A stretch of DNA of 64,000 nucleotides from Halomontanus rarus (GTDB lineage: Archaea > Halobacteriota > Halobacteria > Halobacteriales > Natrialbaceae). The notes under the pieces were generated by a model. That model saw only the letters and a list, made by a program, of their open reading frames with translations. It did not search any database and had not been told where the DNA came from. The number at the start of each line of letters is the position of its first letter. Position 1 is the stretch's first letter. Position numbers and translations under genes: made by a program. The stretch is taken from positions 2,542,001-2,606,000 of the forward strand of contig NZ_CP071597.1 in assembly GCF_017357405.1 (NCBI RefSeq). Direction: 5' to 3'. Positions 9,271-18,186 of this stretch are shown in pieces.

Positions 9271-9909
9271 TCACTCGAGAGCCGCCCGCCCGCTCGTCGC
9301 ACTTCGAATCCGGTCCCGGAACGTGTCCGCCTCGGCAACCGGGACCCGGGCCTCGAAGGAGACGGCCGCCTCGTAGGCCGCGTCGAACTCGTAGCCCTCG
9401 CTCTCGAGGATTCCCCTGACGGTCCCGGAGTCGTCGTATTCGACCGTCACGACGACCGTCTCGTGGGGCCGCCGTTCGACGACGCCCGCGGCGTCGACGG
9501 CGTCTTTGACGGCCTGTGAGTACGCCCGGACGAGTCCGCCGACGCCGAGGTTCGTCCCGCCGTAGTAGCGGGTGACGACCACGACGCAGTTCTCGAGCTC
9601 GCGCTGCTGGAGGACGTTCAGCGCCGGTTTCCCCGCCGAACTCGAGGGTTCGCCGTCGTCGCTCGCGTACTCGCGCAGGAGGTCGCCGTCGGCGTCGGAC
9701 CGCACCCGGTAGGCCGGGACGTTGTGAGTGGCGTCGTCGTACTCGTCCTCGATGGCGGCGACGAACGCCTCCGCGGCCGCGACGGTTTCGACCGGCCGGG
9801 CGTGACCGACGAACTCCGATCCCTGAACGACGAAGCTGGCGCTGGCGTCGGTTGCGAGGGTCTCGTAGGTCTCGTCGGCATCGTCTGGATTGGGATCGGG
9901 ATCGGGCAC
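9271..9909 (-). CDS. YigZ/IMPACT family protein
   Basis: A 212-residue member of the IMPACT/YigZ (UPF0029) family, recognised by SDDGEPSSSAGKPAL near residues 82-96 and VVVTRYYGGTNLGVGGLVRAY near 110-130. Family proteins have an N-terminal ribosomal S5-like fold and a C-terminal EF-G-IV-like ferredoxin fold and are linked to translation control; biochemical function is poorly known. The N-terminus carries an extra low-complexity Asp/Pro run. It lies 16 bases downstream of the ACT-domain regulator gene on the same strand, so the pair is likely an operon. Confidence 0.85.
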   Translation of the reverse strand: MPDPDPNPDDADETYETLATDASASFVVQGSEFVGHARPVETVAAAEAFVAAIEDEYDDATHNVPAYRVRSDADGDLLREYASDDGEPSSSAGKPALNVLQQRELENCVVVVTRYYGGTNLGVGGLVRAYSQAVKDAVDAAGVVERRPHETVVVTVEYDDSGTVRGILESEGYEFDAAYEAAVSFEARVPVAEADTFRDRIRSATSGRAALE

Positions 9910-9925
9910 GGTTACAGCTCTCCGG

Positions 9926-10429
9926 TCACTGCAACTCGATCTTGCGGACGAACTCGAGGTCCCGAATCTCGGTGATCAGTTCGCCGGGCAGATCCTCGTC
10001 GGTGATCAGGTACAGCCGCGGCTCGTCGGTGAACTCGGGGTCTTCGCTGATCGTCTGGCGGATCGAGACGCCGTGGTCGGCGAGGACGCCCGTGACGGCC
10101 GCGACGATCCCCTCGGCTTCGGCGTCGGCGACTTCGACCGAGAGGACGGTGAGATCGAGCACCGGCGCGAGGTCCATCAGGCTCGGCACCTGCGAGATGT
10201 TCTGAAAGATGCGCCTGAGCTCGTCGTCCTCGAGGACCGCGCCGGTCGTCGAGTCGACCACGCGGCGGTCGACGTCGATCTCGCGGGCGATCCCCGTGTT
10301 GGGAATCTCGATCCCGCCCGACACCACGCGGCCCTCGTCGTTGACCGAGAAGCCGCGCTCGAGTAGCAGTCGGATGACCGCCTGCTGGCTCGGCGACCCC
10401 TCGAACTTCTCCATGATCTCGTCGAACAT
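9926..10429 (-). CDS. ACT-domain regulatory protein with N-terminal helix-turn-helix-like region
   Basis: A 167-residue protein. Residues 1-70 look like a winged-helix region (SPSQQAVIRLLLERGFSV, then a PNTGIAREIDVDRR recognition-like segment). The C-terminal half, starting near LDLTVLSVEV, is an ACT domain of the type that senses amino acids (VTGVLADHGVSIRQTISEDPE). Archaeal proteins of this layout usually regulate amino-acid metabolism genes, but I cannot name the ligand. It is the first gene of a probable two-gene unit with the YigZ-family gene and diverges from the zinc-ribbon gene at 10600. Confidence 0.75.
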   Translation of the reverse strand: MFDEIMEKFEGSPSQQAVIRLLLERGFSVNDEGRVVSGGIEIPNTGIAREIDVDRRVVDSTTGAVLEDDELRRIFQNISQVPSLMDLAPVLDLTVLSVEVADAEAEGIVAAVTGVLADHGVSIRQTISEDPEFTDEPRLYLITDEDLPGELITEIRDLEFVRKIELQ

Positions 10430-10510
10430 CGGTTAGCGACCATACGACCCCCGGCCTATAATCCCCGGTGATCGCGGAGTCAGTCGCGCTTCGGCTCGCG
10501 GACGAGCCAT

Positions 10511-10528
10511 GATGGTGATGGTGATGGT
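10511..10528. repeat. Three tandem copies of GATGGT
   Basis: A short hexanucleotide tandem repeat in the divergent promoter region between the ACT regulator and the zinc-ribbon gene. On the minus strand it would read as an alternating His/Tyr-poor ACC ATC run, but no frame there is coding. Its position, about 70 bases from the plus-strand start, makes it a possible site of length variation. Confidence 0.55.
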
Positions 10529-10599
10529 GGGCGATTCAGCCGGGGACGAAACGGAGGCGGACGGTCGGTTTTTTACTCTCCGAACGAGACTGATCGCAC

Positions 10600-11616
10600 A
10601 TGCGCGAACTCCGGAGCTGTGACTTCTGTGGTGGTGACGCCGCCGGGACCTTCGAAATCGTCCCGCCCCAACTCGAGCCGACCGAAGCCGAACAGCGCCG
10701 CGTCGTCCTCTGTGAGGCGTGTAAAGCCCGACTCGAGGCCCTGCTCGAACCGTTGCTCGCTCGTGCCGGCCTCGGTGTGGATGCCGATGTCGATGTCGAT
10801 GTCGACGCCGGAGCGACGGCTGCTTCCCAGGGACCCTCCGACACCGTCGATTCCCCGTCTCGATCCGAGCGGACGACCGATTCCGTGCCCGGATCGGGAG
10901 ACGATATCGAGCGTCCTGGTTCCGAGACCGGAACGGGGCCTAAGACTGGGACTGAGACTGAGACTGGAACTGGAACTAGCGCTGGTGCTGGTGCTGAAAC
11001 CGGTTCCCCCACCGGAATCACCGTCGAGCCGGGCGATGCGACGACGGTCGACCCCGACGACCGTGTGAACTACAGTGCGGGCGATGCGACGAGCGAATCC
11101 GACCGACAGGGCGCCAGCGAACTCGAGATGCACTCCGTCGAGAGCGACGTCGACGCCGATAGTGACGGCGAAACCGATGACGAAGGTGAAGACGGGAGTG
11201 AAGACGAGCGAACGGCGACTTCGTCCTCGGAAACGGATACGTCACCTGCTGGCTCGAGCGAAAGCCGGAGTGGAACGTCGAGTGACGGTCGAACACGGAC
11301 GCGGTCTCCGTCCGGCTCCGAATCCGAATCTAGGTTCGGATCCAAGTCGGAGTCCGGATCCGCGTCTCGGGCCGCCTCCGAGTCCGACGCTGCGTCACAC
11401 TCCTCGCCGGCGGCCGAAACCCGGGGTCCACCGCGGGCCTACAGCAAGGTCGTTCGGCTGCTTCGCAACCGCGAGTTCCCGATGGACCGGGACGCCGTCG
11501 AATCGCTCGCCGCGGGCGCGTACGAACTCGAGAATCACGAGGTCGAGGCGATCGTCGATCACGCGATCGAGCGAGGCGAGTTTCGTGCGGACGGCGATCA
11601 GCTCGACCGGCCGTAG
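10600..11616 (+). CDS. Zinc-ribbon protein with long low-complexity linker
   Basis: A 338-residue protein in three parts. Residues 1-45 hold two CxxC pairs (CDFCGG and CEACK) forming a likely treble-clef or ribbon zinc site. Residues about 55-275 are low-complexity Asp/Thr/Gly/Ser repeats encoded by short degenerate DNA repeats. The last 60 residues form an ordered helical domain (YSKVVRLLRNREFPM to ERGEFRAD) resembling a small winged-helix or vWF-like partner domain. Both ends look conserved while the middle looks fast-evolving. Function unknown; nucleic-acid or protein binding through the zinc site is plausible. Confidence 0.7.
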   Translation: MRELRSCDFCGGDAAGTFEIVPPQLEPTEAEQRRVVLCEACKARLEALLEPLLARAGLGVDADVDVDVDAGATAASQGPSDTVDSPSRSERTTDSVPGSGDDIERPGSETGTGPKTGTETETGTGTSAGAGAETGSPTGITVEPGDATTVDPDDRVNYSAGDATSESDRQGASELEMHSVESDVDADSDGETDDEGEDGSEDERTATSSSETDTSPAGSSESRSGTSSDGRTRTRSPSGSESESRFGSKSESGSASRAASESDAASHSSPAAETRGPPRAYSKVVRLLRNREFPMDRDAVESLAAGAYELENHEVEAIVDHAIERGEFRADGDQLDRP

Positions 11617-11661
11617 TCGGTCGGTAGCCACCGGCCGCTCGAGCGGCCGATCACGCCGCCG

Positions 11662-12447
11662 TCACCGATTGTCGTACTTCCAGCTGTCGATCGGGACCTG
11701 CCCGCCGTCGACGCGCAGTTCGTGCCCGTTCACGTAGTCCGCGGCGGGCGAAGCGAGGAAGGCGACCGCGTTCGCGATGTCTTCCGGTTCTGCGTACTTC
11801 CCGAGGGGATTGCTCGACTTGATCTGTTCGTGAGTCTCCTCGCTGAACGTCTCCGTCATCCGGGTGTTGACCCAGCCCGGCGCGACGGCGTTGACGCGAA
11901 CCCCTTCGCGACCGAGTTCGAGGGCGAGGGACTTCGTGAGCCCCAGCAGTGAGAACTTCCCGACGTCGTACTCGGGCGACATTCCCACCGCGTTTTTCGT
12001 GTGGATCGAGGTGATGTTGACCACCTTTCCGTAGCCCTGCTCGACCATCGGGTCGACGGTCGCCAGCGTGCAGTTGATCGACCCCCAGAGGTGGACGTCG
12101 ATGTTCCGTCGAAACCGCTCGCGCAGCGTCTCCCTGTCGTCGCCGAGGAAGGGGCCGGCGTCCCCGATGCCCGCGTTGTTCACGAGGATGTCCACGGTGC
12201 CGAGGGCGTCGGTCCCCTCCGCGACCATCTCGTCGACGGCGTCCTCGTCGCTCACGTTCGCTTCGATCGCGATCGCCTCGCCGCCGGCGTCGGTGATCTC
12301 CTCGGCCACCGCTTCGGCGGGATCGGCCTCGAGGTCGTTGACGATCACGCTCGCGCCGAGGTCGGCGAGCTCGAGGGCGATCGCGCGTCCGTTGCCGCGT
12401 CCGGCGCCGGTGACCAGCGCCGTTCGGTCCGATAGGTCGAGATCCAT
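11662..12447 (-). CDS. SDR-family NAD(P)-dependent oxidoreductase
   Basis: A 261-residue classical short-chain dehydrogenase. The cofactor loop TGAGRGNG is at 13-20, Asp38 at the end of strand 2 favours NAD over NADP, NNAG is at 90-93, and the catalytic Ser147, Tyr160 and Lys164 are all present. The C-terminal VDGGQ motif is typical. It reduces or oxidises a sugar, alcohol or acyl group; the substrate cannot be told from the sequence. The gene is convergent with the zinc-ribbon gene and divergent from the gene at 12732, so it is a single-gene unit. Confidence 0.88.
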   Translation of the reverse strand: MDLDLSDRTALVTGAGRGNGRAIALELADLGASVIVNDLEADPAEAVAEEITDAGGEAIAIEANVSDEDAVDEMVAEGTDALGTVDILVNNAGIGDAGPFLGDDRETLRERFRRNIDVHLWGSINCTLATVDPMVEQGYGKVVNITSIHTKNAVGMSPEYDVGKFSLLGLTKSLALELGREGVRVNAVAPGWVNTRMTETFSEETHEQIKSSNPLGKYAEPEDIANAVAFLASPAADYVNGHELRVDGGQVPIDSWKYDNR

Positions 12448-12731
12448 AGCGGAGACGTCTACCGGCCGGCTGATAGTGATACGGGTTCGTATCGGTTTGG
12501 AGTCCGTTAATTACACGACTCTGTCCGAGACACAACTCGAGTTCGACGGAAAGGGGAGTGGAAGAGAGAGGAAGGGAGAAAGGAAAAGGGAGGGTGATAC
12601 CGGTTCGCGGGCCTACATCAGAACGTGTGGTCTGCTGTGAATCTGGCCGTCGGACGGATCCGATCTCGGAACGGTATTGGTGGCCGGAGACCAACCCTCC
12701 GTCTCTCACGATTCACGAGGACGACCCCGAG

Positions 12732-13337
12732 ATGACTCCACTCAACGAAATCGTCGACGTCGCCGTGCAGAACGTAGATTCTCCCGACCGCCTGGAACGC
12801 GTGTTGACCAGCCCCGGGAACTCGGACGGGGCGTACGTAATTCGAGAGGGGTCGTCGTGGCACTACTACGAACAAGAACGCGGCGGCGTTCTGTACGACG
12901 TGACGACCACCAACTTCACCGACGCCGCACGCTACGTCCTCGCCCGAAACGCCGACCAGCTAACCGCGCTCCTTCCTCCCGACCGCAGAGCGCGGATGCG
13001 GGGGGAAGCCGAGCACCTGTGTCGGATCCGGGTCGACCTCGACATTCGTCGCCCCGCGTGGCGACTCGACGGCCGATCGCTGTTCGTTCCATCGCGGACC
13101 CGGGACGACTCCGACGCCGTCGCACCGATTGCGGCTGCCCTCGGGCTCGAGGCGGCATCGATACGACCCGTCGACGGTCCGCCGCTGGGACTCGAGTGTC
13201 GGCTGCCGGTCGAGCCGAAACCGACAGCGGCAATCGCCCGGTTGCGGGACGCGTTCGTGTTGCCCGTCGCGAGGGTCGAGACGGACGGTCGAGAGCGCGT
13301 TCTGCCCGCGCCGGGCGTCGAGTGGAACGGGGCGTGA
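12732..13337 (+). CDS. Conserved hypothetical protein
   Basis: A 201-residue soluble protein. An N-terminal region contains SSWHYYEQERGGVLYDVTT and a central Leu/Arg-rich helix; the C-terminal half is rich in Arg, Asp and Pro. I do not recognise it. The frame extends upstream to 12558, but that part is low-complexity and lacks haloarchaeal codon bias, so I start at the ATG at 12732, which follows a GA-rich stretch. It diverges from the SDR gene and converges on the gene at 13358. Confidence 0.6.
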   Translation: MTPLNEIVDVAVQNVDSPDRLERVLTSPGNSDGAYVIREGSSWHYYEQERGGVLYDVTTTNFTDAARYVLARNADQLTALLPPDRRARMRGEAEHLCRIRVDLDIRRPAWRLDGRSLFVPSRTRDDSDAVAPIAAALGLEAASIRPVDGPPLGLECRLPVEPKPTAAIARLRDAFVLPVARVETDGRERVLPAPGVEWNGA

Positions 13338-13357
13338 CTCTGACTCCCGTCGGTCGC

Positions 13358-14122
13358 TCACGTCACCGCCGCGATCACGGTCTCGAATTCCGCCCTCGCC
13401 TCGCGAAACGACTCGCGGGAGTCGAACCGGAGTTCCGTCGGCCGGGACGGGCCGAGTCGCTCGAGCAATCCGACCAGTCCCGAGAGCACGCGGTTGGACG
13501 GCCGCGAGTCGTCCCACTCGAGTCGAATCGTCCTCGTTTCTGCGTCGGCGTCGACGCCCCGAAGCGCGGCGAGATCGAAACAGGCGGTCTCGACGCAGAA
13601 ACTCGGGGGCGAGAGTTCGTAGGTCGTCCCGTCGCACTCCCACTCACAGCGGGTTCCGGCCGGAAGTATCCCCGCGGCGGTCCCCTCCAGGGCTGACTCG
13701 ATCGACTCGACCGCTGCCGGTACCGCGTCACCGTCGACGTCGAACTGTCGGTGATCGGCGTTGTACAGCACGAACGTGTCGCCGTCGCGCTCGAGGCGGA
13801 CGTGCTGGACGCAGACCGCGAGGTGCCACGTCTCGATCGTCAGGAGGTCGCGGAGGACGGATCGCGCCGCATTCGTCGGCTCGTTCGCACGGTACTCGTC
13901 GTGTCGCGGGTCGACCGATCCGATCCGGTCGTACGCGGCTTGCACGCGTCTCACGACGTCCGGGTACCGCTCGCCGACGCCGTCACAGTCGATCCGGAGA
14001 CGGATTCGCGTCGCGTGTCTGGCGGCACCATCGATCGCGTCGGCGGTTGCCGCGCGCTCTTCAGCGGGTCTGACTGCGCCGAATACGACGACGTGACTCC
14101 GGTGAAAGTCGGTGAGGGACAC
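13358..14122 (-). CDS. Conserved hypothetical protein downstream of hisB
   Basis: A 254-residue soluble protein with no membrane segment. It contains several short Cys-containing motifs (CVQHVRLERDG, CEWECDG, FCVETACFDLAAL) and an alternating strand/helix pattern. I do not recognise a family. It begins 18 bases after the hisB stop on the same strand and is probably transcribed with it, but nothing in the sequence links it to histidine synthesis. Confidence 0.62.
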   Translation of the reverse strand: MSLTDFHRSHVVVFGAVRPAEERAATADAIDGAARHATRIRLRIDCDGVGERYPDVVRRVQAAYDRIGSVDPRHDEYRANEPTNAARSVLRDLLTIETWHLAVCVQHVRLERDGDTFVLYNADHRQFDVDGDAVPAAVESIESALEGTAAGILPAGTRCEWECDGTTYELSPPSFCVETACFDLAALRGVDADAETRTIRLEWDDSRPSNRVLSGLVGLLERLGPSRPTELRFDSRESFREARAEFETVIAAVT

Positions 14123-14140
14123 GGTCGGCTGTCGACCCGC

Positions 14141-14731
14141 TCACTCGAGCGTTCCTTTCGTACTCGGCGTCCCCTCCCGTCGCTCGTCGATCCGCGTCGC
14201 GTCGTCGAGCGCGCGGGCGATCGCCTTGAACAGCGCCTCGATCTCGTGGTGGGCGTTCTCCCCCTCGACCGCGAGGTGGAGGGTCAATCCGGCGTTCGTC
14301 GCCAGCGATTCGGCGAAGTGTCTGGCCATGTCGCTGGTGAACTCGCCGACGCGGTCCTGCGAGAACTGCCCGTCGAAGTAAAAGCGCGGGCGGGCGCTGA
14401 CGTCGACCACGACGCTCGCGACGGCCTCGTCGAGGGGGACGCGCCGGTCCGCGAAGCGGACGATCCCCGACCGATCGCCGAGCGCCTCGTCGAACGCCGT
14501 TCCGAGGACGATCGCGACGTCCTCCACCGTGTGGTGGTCGTCGACCGCGAGATCGCCGTCGCAGTCGATCTCGAGATCGAACAGGCCGTGTTTGGCCAGC
14601 GCCGTCAGCATGTGATCGAAGAAGCCGATGCCGGTGTCGACGTCCGCGTCGCCGGTTCCGTCGACGGCGAGGGTGCAGTCGATGGTCGTCTCGGCGGTCT
14701 CCCGCGCAACCGTCGCCGTTCGCTCACTCAT
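14141..14731 (-). CDS. hisB: Imidazoleglycerol-phosphate dehydratase
   Basis: A 196-residue HisB, the manganese enzyme that dehydrates imidazole glycerol phosphate to imidazole acetol phosphate in histidine synthesis. The conserved metal-binding His motifs are present: [22 protein letters not shown] and [12 protein letters not shown]. It is the monofunctional form, without a phosphatase domain. An in-frame ATG 18 codons upstream is rejected because [12 protein letters not shown] is the usual haloarchaeal N-terminus and the extension is basic and unlike the family. hisA lies 700 bases upstream in the same orientation, and hisI is 35 kb away. Confidence 0.95.
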   Translation of the reverse strand: MSERTATVARETAETTIDCTLAVDGTGDADVDTGIGFFDHMLTALAKHGLFDLEIDCDGDLAVDDHHTVEDVAIVLGTAFDEALGDRSGIVRFADRRVPLDEAVASVVVDVSARPRFYFDGQFSQDRVGEFTSDMARHFAESLATNAGLTLHLAVEGENAHHEIEALFKAIARALDDATRIDERREGTPSTKGTLE

Positions 14732-14999
14732 ACCGAAACGAGCGGGCCGACGATACAAGGAAATTCCGTTCGCGCCACCTGTCATTTCGCCCCTTCTGTT
14801 CGCGTATCTTTCTCCCGAAACCTTCCTTTTGGAGATACTGTCTCAGAATAGCTTATAAAATTTCTAACCGTATCTGAGGGCGTTGTGAAAGGTCTTAGTA
14901 AACCCATTCGGACCGTAAAACGGGTCGAAACCACGACAATGTTCGTACCATTATATGATAGTGGCAGTGAAAGTCAGGAGTACGTCAGGTGAACTGCCA

Positions 15000-15290
15000 A
15001 TGTCCCCCTCAACCCCACTCTCGAACGAATCGACCACTCCCTCGAGCCCCGAGACGGAGTCCCAGCACGACCAGCCCTCCTCGAACTCGTACGCCCGCCC
15101 GCTGCGCGCCACCCTCCGATCGCTCAAAGGACCGACCCAGTTCGTGGGGTTCTGGACTGCGGTGACCCTCCCGTTCGTCCACGTTTCCCTCCTCGCGTCC
15201 GGACTCGAGGGAACCGTCGCGGTGGCGTTTCTCGCCCTGTTGGCCGTGAACTTCGTCGCCCTCTACGTCGGACACGGCTACAACCAATAA
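15000..15290 (+). CDS. Small membrane protein with polar N-terminus
   Basis: A 96-residue protein with a Ser/Thr/Pro-rich N-terminal 45 residues and two hydrophobic helices (about 51-68 and 71-90), ending in YVGHGYNQ. It sits between hisB and hisA on the opposite strand. I start at the ATG at 15000; an upstream in-frame ATG at 14955 would add 15 residues and cannot be excluded. The 268 bases upstream are notably AT-rich and likely hold its promoter and that of hisB. Function unknown. Confidence 0.65.
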   Translation: MSPSTPLSNESTTPSSPETESQHDQPSSNSYARPLRATLRSLKGPTQFVGFWTAVTLPFVHVSLLASGLEGTVAVAFLALLAVNFVALYVGHGYNQ

Positions 15291-15440
15291 CGTAACCTGA
15301 CCGCGTGCGTTCGGCCCTCCACTTCATTTTTCGTCGATCCGATCTCGATGCGACCGACGCCGGCCCGCCATGCCCGTCGCGGTCGTTCCGATGTCCGTTC
15401 TCCCCCGGTTCCGTCTGCGCTCCGTTCTTCCGTTCTCCCG

Positions 15441-16172
15441 TCACTCCCGCTCCTGTGCCTCCTCGAGCGTAAACTTCCCTTCGTAGAGGGCGCTCCCGAC
15501 GACGACGGCGGCGGCGCCCGCCTCTCGAAGCGCATCGATATCCGCGAGTGTCGCGACACCGCCGCTGGCGACGACGGGAATCTCGGTCGCCGCGACGAGC
15601 CGTTCGACGGGCTCGGTCTGGACGCCCTCGAGTCGGCCCTCGACGTCGACGTCGGTAAAGAGGATGGCGGCTGCACCCAGTTCCTCGTAGCGGCTGGCGG
15701 CTTCGGCGGGGTCGAGCCCGGTTCCCTCGGTCCAGCCCTCGACGACGACCTCGCCGTCTTTCGCGTCGAGACTCACGACGACGCTGTCGGGGTACTCGGC
15801 GCTGATCTCCGCGACGATGTCTGGGTTCTCGACGGCCGCCGTGCCGAGGATGACGCGGTCGACGCCGGCCTCGAGGAGGTCGATCGCGTCCGCTGCGGTT
15901 CGGATGCCGCCGCCGAGTTGGGTCGGGACGTCGACGGCGTCGACGACCGCGTCGATCGCCTCGGCGTTGGCCCGCTCGCCCTCGAAGGCCCCGTCGAGGT
16001 CGACGAGGTGAAGCGTTCGGGCGCCGGCGTCGACCCAGCGCCGGGCTGCCTCGACCGGGTCGCCGTAGGTCTTCTCGGTCCCGCGTTCGCCCTGCACTAA
16101 CTGGACGACGTCGCCGTCCTGGACGTCGACCGCCGGGACGACCTCGAACTCCGCGAATGCGTTCTCGCTCAT
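15441..16172 (-). CDS. hisA: Phosphoribosylformimino-AICAR ribotide isomerase
   Basis: A 243-residue HisA (TIM barrel), which carries out the Amadori isomerisation of ProFAR to PRFAR in histidine synthesis. The two half-barrel phosphate sites are visible (GGGIRT and ASGGVA), the catalytic Asp lies in PAVDVQDG near the N-terminus and the second in FTDVDVEG. The start is the ATG of MSENAFAEFEVVPAVD; an upstream in-frame start adds 12 unrelated residues. It converges on the small membrane gene at 15000 and diverges from the PiT transporter gene. Confidence 0.94.
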   Translation of the reverse strand: MSENAFAEFEVVPAVDVQDGDVVQLVQGERGTEKTYGDPVEAARRWVDAGARTLHLVDLDGAFEGERANAEAIDAVVDAVDVPTQLGGGIRTAADAIDLLEAGVDRVILGTAAVENPDIVAEISAEYPDSVVVSLDAKDGEVVVEGWTEGTGLDPAEAASRYEELGAAAILFTDVDVEGRLEGVQTEPVERLVAATEIPVVASGGVATLADIDALREAGAAAVVVGSALYEGKFTLEEAQERE

Positions 16173-16337
16173 ACGCGAGACACCGGGGGGAGCGCGAGTA
16201 AAGGCCACGGTTTCGGTGACCGTCTGGGATCGATCAGAAACGTGCCTCTTCCTTCCGTCGAGAGGTCGTTTATCGTTCGCATACCGTATCGACGAGTCCC
16301 AGTACTTATTTCACGAAAACGTCGATATTACTTTCCG

Positions 16338-17501
16338 ATGGTCGAAACTGTGCTGTTGGTTGGGGTCGTCGCCTCCGTGTTCGTCGGTTTCAACATCGGT
16401 GGCTCGTCGACCGGGATCGCGTGGGGTCCGGCCGTCGGTGCCGGATTGCTTCGAAAGGTTACAGCGGCCGCGTTGATGACCGTCTTCGTCTTTCTGGGCG
16501 GCTGGACCGTCGGCCGGAACGTGATGGACACGTTGAGCGGCGACATCATCTCGATCGAAATCTCGCTCGCGGCGGGTGTCGCCGTCCTCTTTTTCATCGG
16601 ACTTGGGATCCTCATCGCGAACGTCTTCGGCGTTCCCGTCCCGACGTCGATGACCACCGTCGGTGCGATCGCAGGGCTGGGACTGGCGACGGGCACACTC
16701 AACTACGAGACGATCACCTGGATCATCTCGTGGTGGGTCGTCACGCCGGTTCTCGGACTCTGGATCGGGGCGACCGTCGGCCGGTACATCTACCCCGAAC
16801 TCAACCGACGATTCGAGATCAGGGCCTCGGAGGGTCCGCTGCTCGCACTGGATCGAAACGGCTCGCTTCCGACGCCGACGCTCGGGCCGAACACGACGAC
16901 TCAGGAACTTGCCGGAACCATCGTCGTGTTCGTTATCGGCTGCTACATGGCCTTTAGCGCCGGTGCGAGCAACGTTCCTAACGCCGTCGCGCCGCTGGTC
17001 AGCAGCGGTGCACTCGAGGTCGACACCGCCATCGTCATCGCGACCGTCGCGATCGGACTCGGCGGCTTTACCATCGCCCGGCGGACGATGGAGTCCGTCG
17101 GGAGCGAACTCAGCGACATCCCGCTGCTGGCCGCGCTGATCGTCATGCTCACCGCCTCGACGATCACGACCGCGCTCTCGTGGATCGGGATCCCGATCAG
17201 CCTCGTGATGGCGTCGGTGATGACGATCGTCGGTCTGGGCTGGGGTCGGGCCACCCGTCCGATCACTGCTCGAGAGGCCATTCGAGGCGACACCGACGCG
17301 GAACTGGCGATGGGTGCACTGACCGCCGAATCCGACGCTCCGATAACTAAAATCGGCGAAGCGGAGTCCGAAGAGGCGCTGGACGCGGGCGATCTGTTCA
17401 ACCCGCGAGCCATCGTGAAGTACGTCTCGATGTGGATCATCGGGCCGGCGATGTCCACGCTGCTCGCCTACGGGTTCTTCGTGGCCGTCGGTATCAGCTG
17501 A
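16338..17501 (+). CDS. PiT family inorganic phosphate transporter (first copy)
   Basis: A 387-residue inorganic phosphate transporter of the PiT (SLC20-like) family with about ten membrane helices in two inverted halves. The PiT signature is present in haloarchaeal form: GFNIGGSSTG in the first half and AGASNVPNAVAPL in the second. It imports phosphate with Na+ or H+. A cytoplasmic loop rich in Glu and Ala separates helices near residue 330. I start at the ATG at 16338, which lies about 30 bases after an AT-rich TACTTATT box, rather than at an upstream in-frame ATG whose extension is basic. A UspA gene follows 61 bases later and may be co-transcribed. Confidence 0.9.
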   Translation: MVETVLLVGVVASVFVGFNIGGSSTGIAWGPAVGAGLLRKVTAAALMTVFVFLGGWTVGRNVMDTLSGDIISIEISLAAGVAVLFFIGLGILIANVFGVPVPTSMTTVGAIAGLGLATGTLNYETITWIISWWVVTPVLGLWIGATVGRYIYPELNRRFEIRASEGPLLALDRNGSLPTPTLGPNTTTQELAGTIVVFVIGCYMAFSAGASNVPNAVAPLVSSGALEVDTAIVIATVAIGLGGFTIARRTMESVGSELSDIPLLAALIVMLTASTITTALSWIGIPISLVMASVMTIVGLGWGRATRPITAREAIRGDTDAELAMGALTAESDAPITKIGEAESEEALDAGDLFNPRAIVKYVSMWIIGPAMSTLLAYGFFVAVGIS

Positions 17502-17562
17502 CCCGTCCCATCGAATCGACCCGTCCCACCGCGTTTATCCGCACTGCCATCGTAGCTCCCGT

Positions 17563-17988
17563 ATGATTTCGCGCGTTCTCGTTCCGATGGACGGCTCGGA
17601 GATGAGCGAACACGCACTCGAGTACGCCCTCGAGGCCTACCCGGATGCCGACATAACCGTTCTGTGCGTCGTCGGGGAACCGTCGTCCATGTGGGGGTCG
17701 GCGACCGGCCTCGCGCTCGCCGACGATCTGGAGGTGGCAGCGCAGGAACACGCCCAGTCGACGTTCGATCGCGCGCGGGAACTCGCCGCGGACGCCGACG
17801 ATGACGCGACGCTCGAGACGGTTTTCGAACTGGGCCACCCCGTTCGTGCGATTCTCGACCGTGCCGACGACTACGAGACGGTCGTGGTCGGTAGTCACGG
17901 CGGAAGTCTCTCCGATCGTCTGTTCGTCGGTAACGTCGCGGAGAAGGTCGTTCGTCGCTCGCCGGTCCCGGTCGTCGTCGTTCGGTGA
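17563..17988 (+). CDS. Universal stress protein (UspA family)
   Basis: A 141-residue single-domain UspA protein: VLVPMDGSEMSEHALEYAL at the N-terminus and the ATP-binding loop region GSHGGSLSDRLFVGNVAEKV near the C-terminus. The loop keeps G-x2-G-x9-G but has Asn where Ser or Thr is usual, so nucleotide binding may be weak. It lies 61 bases downstream of the first phosphate transporter, in the same direction. UspA genes often accompany transporters in haloarchaea and are thought to sense ATP; the specific role here is unknown. Confidence 0.88.
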   Translation: MISRVLVPMDGSEMSEHALEYALEAYPDADITVLCVVGEPSSMWGSATGLALADDLEVAAQEHAQSTFDRARELAADADDDATLETVFELGHPVRAILDRADDYETVVVGSHGGSLSDRLFVGNVAEKVVRRSPVPVVVVR

Positions 17989-18186
17989 GCGTTCGTCAGC
18001 TCTTTTTCGATGCGTGCTCGTTTCCGTTCCCAGTCCCGGTCCCGTTCTCCCGATCGTCGTTCGGCGACCGGTGCAGTCCCGTCACGAGGACGGAGACGGA
18101 GAGAGCGGGGTGCGGGGGACGGAGGGAAGAGCCGACCGCCGGAACGACGATCGGCGATACCGGTCCACTGTCCCGTCTCGCGCCGA

